Assembly: GCF_039534915.1 (NCBI RefSeq)
Contig: NZ_BAAAWE010000001.1
Coordinates: 62,001-126,000, forward strand
Origin: Streptomyces roseofulvus
GTDB lineage: Bacteria; Actinomycetota; Actinomycetes; Streptomycetales; Streptomycetaceae
Reading direction: 5' to 3'
Length of the DNA: 64,000 bases
Made by a program: the position numbers and the translations under genes. Under the pieces are notes generated by a model. The model saw only the letters and a list, made by a program, of their open reading frames with translations, was not told where the DNA came from and did not search any database. Below are positions 59,959-64,000 of the stretch, piece after piece (positions within the stretch are counted from its first letter, which is position 1; every line of letters begins with the position of its first letter).

Positions 59959-60258
59959 ATGGTGCGAGGGAAGAAGCCGAGCAGCAGAAGCGTCGGCGTC
60001 CTAGCGCGTTGGGGGTTCGCTGCCGCAGTTGCGGTGGGCACGGTGGCCTGCTCCTCCGAGAGTCCACCGGAGGAGACACCCGCATACCGGGACGGCCGGG
60101 AGATGGGCGTCGCGCTGTATGAAGAAGGCAAATGGCCAGATGCCAGCCAATCCAAGGCAGAGGGCTTGTGCCGTTTCCCCGCTCAGGTCGAAGGCCTCCA
60201 GGGCGCGGAAGCGGATGACTACATCGCTGGTTGCGCGGCCGGGCTCCGTGAACACTGA
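59959..60258 (+). CDS. Small putative lipoprotein
   Basis: 99 residues from ATG 59959 with GAGGGG upstream. A signal sequence with lipobox-like VGTVACSS places a lipidated Cys near residue 31. The mature part is acidic with two further cysteines (SKAEGLCRFPAQ, DDYIAGCAAG) and a helical YRDGREMGVALYEEGKWPDA. It resembles short streptomycete lipoproteins of unknown function. No operon partner. Confidence 0.65.
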   Translation: MVRGKKPSSRSVGVLARWGFAAAVAVGTVACSSESPPEETPAYRDGREMGVALYEEGKWPDASQSKAEGLCRFPAQVEGLQGAEADDYIAGCAAGLREH

Positions 60259-60329
60259 TGCGGAGCCATCGCCGGGCGGACTCGTCGCTATGTTTTTTCC
60301 GTATCGAAAGCCCAAGTGGGGGTGTCCCG

Positions 60330-60824
60330 ATGGAGAGCGCTGCGAACAAGGGCGGACGCCCAGTAGTCGGACCGGCCGTCAGCGTCGCCTACCCGGAAGC
60401 CCTGCTGCCTGAAGTCGACGCCGCCGCCCACGCGCTTCCCTACAGCGGGCTGGCCTCCACCCGTGAGTTGCTCAACGTCCTCGCGGGCCTGTCCGACCAA
60501 CTGGTCAGCCAGCGGGACAACGCCCAGGACATCGAGGAGGACCGCGCGTACAGAGAACTCGCCGGCATCGCCTACGCCGAGCAGGTTCACACACTGCGGG
60601 CGACACTCCAGGACGCCGCGCGGGCCCTGCCGATTGCCGAGGCGGAGCGGCAGCTGGGATCACAGGTCGCCGAGGCAGAAGCCGCCCGAGCCGAGGGTCA
60701 TCTGAGCGGTCTCGTGGCTGCTCGCGCGATCCTGGAGGCCATCGCCCGGATGCTGCCCCAGGACGCCCACCACGTGCGGGACCGGTCCTCACTCGACGCC
60801 CCCCAGCAGGACCTGGACGCCTGA
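60330..60824 (+). CDS. Hypothetical helical protein
   Basis: 164 residues from ATG 60330 after GGGGGTG. It is largely helical (TRELLNVLAGLSDQLVSQRD, EQVHTLRATLQDAARALPIA, ARAEGHLSGLVAARAILEAI), with a conserved-looking N-terminal GGRPVVGPAVSVAYPEALLP. It is cytoplasmic, and the family is unknown. A 14-bp terminator follows at once. Confidence 0.6.
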   Translation: MESAANKGGRPVVGPAVSVAYPEALLPEVDAAAHALPYSGLASTRELLNVLAGLSDQLVSQRDNAQDIEEDRAYRELAGIAYAEQVHTLRATLQDAARALPIAEAERQLGSQVAEAEAARAEGHLSGLVAARAILEAIARMLPQDAHHVRDRSSLDAPQQDLDA

Positions 60825-60836
60825 TCCCAGACACGG

Positions 60837-60871
60837 CGAAGCCCGGCCGGAAGAAGGCCGGCCGGGCTTCG
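60837..60871 (+). terminator. Terminator hairpin
   Basis: CGAAGCCCGGCCGG, a seven-base loop and the exact complement, 13 bases after the stop at 60824. Confidence 0.8.
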
Positions 60872-61034
60872 AACCCCCGCGATGCGGGGACGACGTACAG
60901 CTGATGCATAAACACGGTCAGTCCGCAGCCTGCGGACCCGGTCAGCCAGTCGTGACATGCTGTGCAGCCTCACGCAAGTGGCAGTTCCTCAAGGTTGGCC
61001 TGGCGCCCAGGGAATCAGGTCCGGTGCCGGCCAG

Positions 61035-61072
61035 CCCCGCGCCCCGGCACCTGGTGGTGCCGGGGCGCGGGG
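61035..61072 (-). terminator. Terminator of the EF-hand gene
   Basis: CCCCGCGCCCCGGCAC, loop CTGGTG and the exact complement form a 16-bp stem, 11 bases downstream of the minus-strand stop at 61083. Confidence 0.8.
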
Positions 61073-61082
61073 CGGGATGTGC

Positions 61083-61634
61083 TCAGAGCTGGCCGAAGAG
61101 CATGGATCCGGGGGCGGCGGGGTCGGTGGAGTAGTAGTACTCGTACGTCGCCCGGATGAACTCCTGACGGGAGACAACCCCGTCTCCGTCGGTGTCGAGC
61201 TTCGAGAACGTCTCCAGGGCGAAGGGGTCGGTGACCTGCCAGACGTCCGTCAGGAAACGCTGGAACTCGTCCTTGCTGATCTCGTTGTCGCCGTTGACGT
61301 CGATGACGTCGAACACCGCGTGGGCGCCGCCCTCGACGAGGTTGAGCCGGCTGGTGTCGACGCTGAGCAGACGGGTGGCCTGGATGTACTGCTCGCGGTT
61401 GAGACGGTCACCGTCGACGCCCGCGTGCCGCAGCACCTCCAGCCAGTGCATCTGGTAGAACGCGGTCAGCGTCCGGGCGCGGCGGTCGTCCTTGGCCAGC
61501 TTGTAGCCGTTGATGAAGCGGTCGGCCAGCGCCTGGTAGTCCGACCACTCCACGTAGCCGTTCTTGTCGGCGTCCAGGGCGTCGAAGGCCCGCCCGTACT
61601 TCTCGCTCACGACGTCGTTCGCCACGGTAGTCAC
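61083..61634 (-). CDS. EF-hand calcium-binding protein (calerythrin-like)
   Basis: 183 residues from GTG 61634, preceded by AAGGGG. Four EF-hand positions are visible: DALDADKNGYVEWSDYQALA, a degenerate one at GVDGDRLNREQYIQA, DVIDVNGDNEISKDEFQRFL and SKLDTDGDGVVSRQEFIRAT. Loops 1, 3 and 4 keep the Dx[DN]xDG spacing and the final Glu/Asp, so three calcium ions are expected. This arrangement matches the soluble calerythrin/CabC-type proteins of actinomycetes, which buffer or sense calcium; some affect sporulation. The gene has its own terminator. Confidence 0.9.
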   Translation of the reverse strand: MTTVANDVVSEKYGRAFDALDADKNGYVEWSDYQALADRFINGYKLAKDDRRARTLTAFYQMHWLEVLRHAGVDGDRLNREQYIQATRLLSVDTSRLNLVEGGAHAVFDVIDVNGDNEISKDEFQRFLTDVWQVTDPFALETFSKLDTDGDGVVSRQEFIRATYEYYYSTDPAAPGSMLFGQL

Positions 61635-62013
61635 GTGATTTCCCCTTGTTCGATACCAGTGCTCGGTCGTCTGCATCCTGCGCGACCGTCACGCCCGGTG
61701 GTCTAGTTCCACCCAAGATCACCCGGTGGTGTGAACCGCATCAGGCCACCATGTGACCGAACCCGACACCACCCGGCCGTAGGTCCGTGTGACTTTGTCC
61801 GACTGCCCCCCCACCCCGCGGCGCCGCCCTGCTCGGCTTCACCGGCGCCGACCTAGCCGAGCGGGCGGAGACGATCAGCCAGGGCACGCAGCACGAGCTG
61901 CGGATTCGGGCCACCAGCCGCTGACCGCGTCCGGCCCACGGGGCGTGCGATCACAAGGCGGGGCTGCATAGCCTGAGGGCACAGCCCTGGGGGGCGTCTG
62001 AAGGAGCACGAGA
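61635..62013. other. Intergenic region upstream of ku
   Basis: About 380 bp. It contains a short plus-strand C-terminal-like frame (GAALLGFTGADLAERAETIS, ending RATSR at 61922-61924) without a start, probably a gene remnant, and the ku ribosome-binding site. No other gene was found. Confidence 0.45.
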
Positions 62014-62976
62014 ATGCCCGGTCGTCTCCTCTGGTCGGGAGCAGTCACCTTCGGTCTGGTGACCCTTCCCGTATCGCTTGAGGCCGCCGTCGAGTCACAC
62101 GACGTCCACTTCCGGCAGATCCACACCGAGGACGGCGGCCGGATCCGCTACCGCAAGGTCTGTGAGGTCGACGGCCAGGAGCTCACCGAGGACGAGATCG
62201 GCAAGGCGTACGAGATCTCCAAGGACCACCTCGTTCCGATCACGGAGCAGGACCTCGCCGGCATGCCGCTGCCCACCGCGAAGGCGGTCGACATCGTCGC
62301 CTTCGTCGACGCCGCTGACCTGCGCTGGGAGCAGTTTGGAGCCGGGGACTATTACGTGCGCCCGGCCGGACAGGTCGCCGCCAAGCCTTACGTACTCCTG
62401 CGGAAGGCGCTCCAGCGCACCGACAAGGTGGCCATCGCGAAGTACGCGCTACGCGGCCGCGAGCGCCTTGGCGTCCTACGGCCGCATGGCGACGCGCTGC
62501 TCATCCAGGGGCTGCACTGGGGCGACGAGATCCGTTCCCCTGCCGAGCTCGCGCCGCCGGCCGTGGACCTCACCGAGGAGGAGATCGAGCAGGCGCTCAC
62601 GCTGCTGGAGTCGATGACCGTCGAGCACCTGGACGACCTCGGCGACCTCCTGACCGACCACTACACCGAGGCTCTGCACGAGGTGATCGAGGCGAAGGCC
62701 GAGCACCGCGAGCCGCGGCCGGTAGCGGGCGAGGAGGCGCCGGCCGGGCAGGTCGTCGACCTCATGGCGGCGCTGGAGGCGTCGGTCGCGGAGGCGCGGG
62801 AGCGCCGCGGCGAGGCCCCGGCGGGCGGGGGCGAGGCGACGGTGCACGAGATGCCGAAGCCGAAGAAGGCGCCCGCGAAGAAGACGGCGGCCAAGAAGAC
62901 CGCCGCGGCGAAGAAGACGTCTGAGAAGAAGGCGCCGGCGAAGAAGGCTTCCCCGCGGCGGCGGAAGTCCGCGTAG
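62014..62976 (+). CDS. ku: Ku protein (non-homologous end joining)
   Basis: 320 residues from ATG 62014 with GAAGGAG upstream. The bacterial Ku core is complete: SGAVTFGLVTLPVSLEAAVE, DVHFRQIHTEDGGRIRYRKV, DIVAFVDAADLRWEQFGAGD, YVLLRKALQRTDKVAIAKYA. It is followed by a lysine/alanine-rich tail (KKAPAKKTAAKKTAAAKKTS). Ku binds broken DNA ends and recruits LigD; streptomycetes usually carry several copies, often in the arms. No ligD is in this window. The tail resembles those of other actinobacterial Ku proteins that add DNA binding. Confidence 0.95.
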   Translation: MPGRLLWSGAVTFGLVTLPVSLEAAVESHDVHFRQIHTEDGGRIRYRKVCEVDGQELTEDEIGKAYEISKDHLVPITEQDLAGMPLPTAKAVDIVAFVDAADLRWEQFGAGDYYVRPAGQVAAKPYVLLRKALQRTDKVAIAKYALRGRERLGVLRPHGDALLIQGLHWGDEIRSPAELAPPAVDLTEEEIEQALTLLESMTVEHLDDLGDLLTDHYTEALHEVIEAKAEHREPRPVAGEEAPAGQVVDLMAALEASVAEARERRGEAPAGGGEATVHEMPKPKKAPAKKTAAKKTAAAKKTSEKKAPAKKASPRRRKSA

Positions 62977-62985
62977 GCGGAGGCT

Positions 62986-63330
62986 TCAGTCGAGGCCGAG
63001 TTCGGTGTCGGGCCGGCAGAACGGGCACGCGGGGACCTTGCCCTCGGCGAGGACGGCGCGGGCCTGGTCCCGGCCGAGGGGCGCGGTGTGCTTCGCGGCC
63101 ATGCGGCAGTCGGCCAGGTGGACGCGGTCCGGGACCGGGCGGCCGCGCTCACGCAGGTAGCCCAGCACCCACGCGGGGCCCTCCGGCCTGGGCCGCTGGG
63201 GCCGCAGGGCGGCCTCGCGGGCCTCGATCTCCGCGATCCGTGCCCGCGCGGCGGCGCCGAGGATCTCGGCAAGCTTCGCGATCGTCCGCAGCTGCGGCAG
63301 GTCGTCAGGGAGGGGTATCTGCGCGGTCAC
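62986..63330 (-). CDS. DUF6233 family protein
   Basis: 114 residues from GTG 63330, overlapping the upstream stop (GTGA). It has the family pattern LPDDLPQLRTIAKLAEILGA, then GPAWVLGYLRERGRPVPDRV, HLADCRMAAKHTAPLGRDQA and CPFCRPDTELGLD. The His-Cys and CPFC pairs may bind zinc. It is an actinomycete family of unknown function, often plasmid- or phage-associated. It is co-translated with the Cys-rich gene upstream. Confidence 0.75.
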   Translation of the reverse strand: MTAQIPLPDDLPQLRTIAKLAEILGAAARARIAEIEAREAALRPQRPRPEGPAWVLGYLRERGRPVPDRVHLADCRMAAKHTAPLGRDQARAVLAEGKVPACPFCRPDTELGLD

Positions 63331-63527
63331 ACCGACACGAGCGTCCGCGGGCGGTGAGTGAACGCCATCCCCGGCGCCGAAGCCTGACATGTCTGGCAGA
63401 GCGGGCAGCCTCCAGGGCCATAACGATGGCAGCGTTCATGACAAATCGCGCAGAGGCCGACCTGGTCTGACGGAGCCATCTCCGGCTTCAGGTTCTTCGG
63501 GGAGGGCTGATAGGGGGCGGTGGTCAT
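63327..63527 (-). CDS. Small Cys-rich protein
   Basis: 66 residues from ATG 63527. VGLCAICHERCHRYGPGGCP and LCQTCQ hold six cysteines and two histidines in CxxC-like pairs, a double zinc-ribbon arrangement. Its stop overlaps the DUF6233 GTG. The AT-richer DNA at 63598-63641 between it and the divergent 63642 gene should hold both promoters. The family is not recognised. Confidence 0.6.
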   Translation of the reverse strand: MTTAPYQPSPKNLKPEMAPSDQVGLCAICHERCHRYGPGGCPLCQTCQASAPGMAFTHRPRTLVSV

Positions 63528-63641
63528 GGCCGGCGGCTTTCTCGGGCAGGGGTGGTGCCGCACCAGGGTGAAGCCCATGAAGTCGTTCGACGGTGCGGCT
63601 CGCGTTGCGCGATAAATCGAACGTCTGTTTGCATTGTAGGC

Positions 63642-63893
63642 ATGGAGCGCACCACCTTCCCACTCGACCTGCTCACCGCGCAGACAAGGGCGACCGCCGC
63701 CTACCAGGCCCTCGCCGTCTCCCGCCCCGTCCATCCCGCCGCGCTCCGCCGTGCCCTGATCCACTGGGAGACCGCCGTGTTCTACCACCCGTACTGGACC
63801 GGCCGGGGCCGGTCCGCCGGCGGCCGCGCCGACCTACGTCGCGCCGCCCGGACCGCGCTCACCCACCGCGACCGGGAGGAGGCCACAGCATGA
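63642..63893 (+). CDS. Hypothetical small protein
   Basis: 83 residues from ATG 63642. It is helical and basic (DLLTAQTRATAAYQALAVSR, PAALRRALIHWETAVFYHPY, ADLRRAARTALTHRDREEAT). It overlaps the next gene by ATGA. There is no clear SD, and the ATG closely follows TTGTAGGC, so a leaderless start is possible. Unknown family. Confidence 0.6.
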   Translation: MERTTFPLDLLTAQTRATAAYQALAVSRPVHPAALRRALIHWETAVFYHPYWTGRGRSAGGRADLRRAARTALTHRDREEATA

Positions 63894-64000
63894 GCGAGCG
63901 CGATCACGTCATCTGGCACGTGCGGTGCCACCCCGATACGACGCAAGACGCCTACCGCCGCGTCCTCGACCTCGCGAGCGAGTTCACACCGACCGTGCAG
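63890..64000 (+). CDS. Hypothetical protein, 3' end outside the window
   Basis: From ATG 63890, overlapping the preceding stop, 37 codons are visible (MSERDHVIWHVRCHPDTTQD, AYRRVLDLASEFTPTVQ). GGGAGGAGG lies about eight bases upstream. It is translationally coupled to the 83-residue gene. Too little is present to assign. Confidence 0.6.
   Translation, partial: MSERDHVIWHVRCHPDTTQDAYRRVLDLASEFTPTVQ

Noticed and set aside
1..64000. tRNA, rRNA, CRISPR arrays, large PKS/NRPS genes
   Set aside because: Scanned for cloverleaf-like sequences, regularly spaced repeats and megasynthase motifs; none seen. Small non-coding RNAs cannot be excluded by eye.

Overview
The window looks like part of a Streptomyces linear replicon: a chromosome arm near a telomere or a large linear plasmid. 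The evidence is the very high G+C content with GC-rich third codon positions, frequent GTG starts behind strong Shine-Dalgarno (SD) sequences, several families typical of streptomycetes (XRE/DUF5753 with DUF397, DUF5954, DUF6233, DUF6924), and above all an intact tap-tpg operon (38277-41046) for the telomere-associated protein and the telomere terminal protein. A Ku gene for end joining lies 21 kb further on. No rRNA, tRNA, CRISPR array or large biosynthetic core was seen.

Layout. 1-2.6 kb: fused gene fragments (replication-relaxation protein, an unknown C-terminus, a 5'-truncated lectin/FG-GAP protein). 3-6.2 kb: an intact secreted FG-GAP protein and a DUF4097 protein. 6.3-14 kb: a graveyard of mobile DNA with a nearly complete IS5-type element, three other IS remnants, truncated NfeD/flotillin genes, two IS110 tails behind small ORFs, and a decayed transposase gene split by an 816-bp element whose only gene is a SMI1/KNR4 (SUKH) protein. 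14-24 kb: a membrane Ser/Thr kinase, several hypothetical genes, and more broken genes. 24-31.5 kb: TPR, DUF5954, a trio of related four-cysteine secreted proteins, and a chymotrypsin-fold protease.

31.9-41.1 kb is the replicon-maintenance part: a large DEAD/DEAH helicase with helicase-associated repeats behind a DNA-binding gene, then tap-tpg extended by two overlapping small genes. 41-53 kb: DUF4240, a secreted HNH nuclease, and a redox/efflux module (thioredoxin, DHA2-type MFS pump, FAD disulfide reductase) opposite an XRE-cupin regulator that leads a methyltransferase, a DUF1684 gene and an NTF2-like gene. 53-59.5 kb: a tightly overlapping seven-gene operon (HPr-kinase-like ATPase, lactate/malate-dehydrogenase-like protein, APH-like kinase and four small proteins) opposite an XRE/DUF397 pair, with shared operator-like repeats between them. 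60-64 kb: a lipoprotein, an EF-hand protein, Ku and small Zn-ribbon/DUF6233 genes.

The strongest candidates for undescribed biology are the SMI1-carrying transposable element, the extended tap-tpg operon, and the HprK/MDH/APH operon with its divergent regulator pair. Function statements are family-based unless stated otherwise; no database search was possible.
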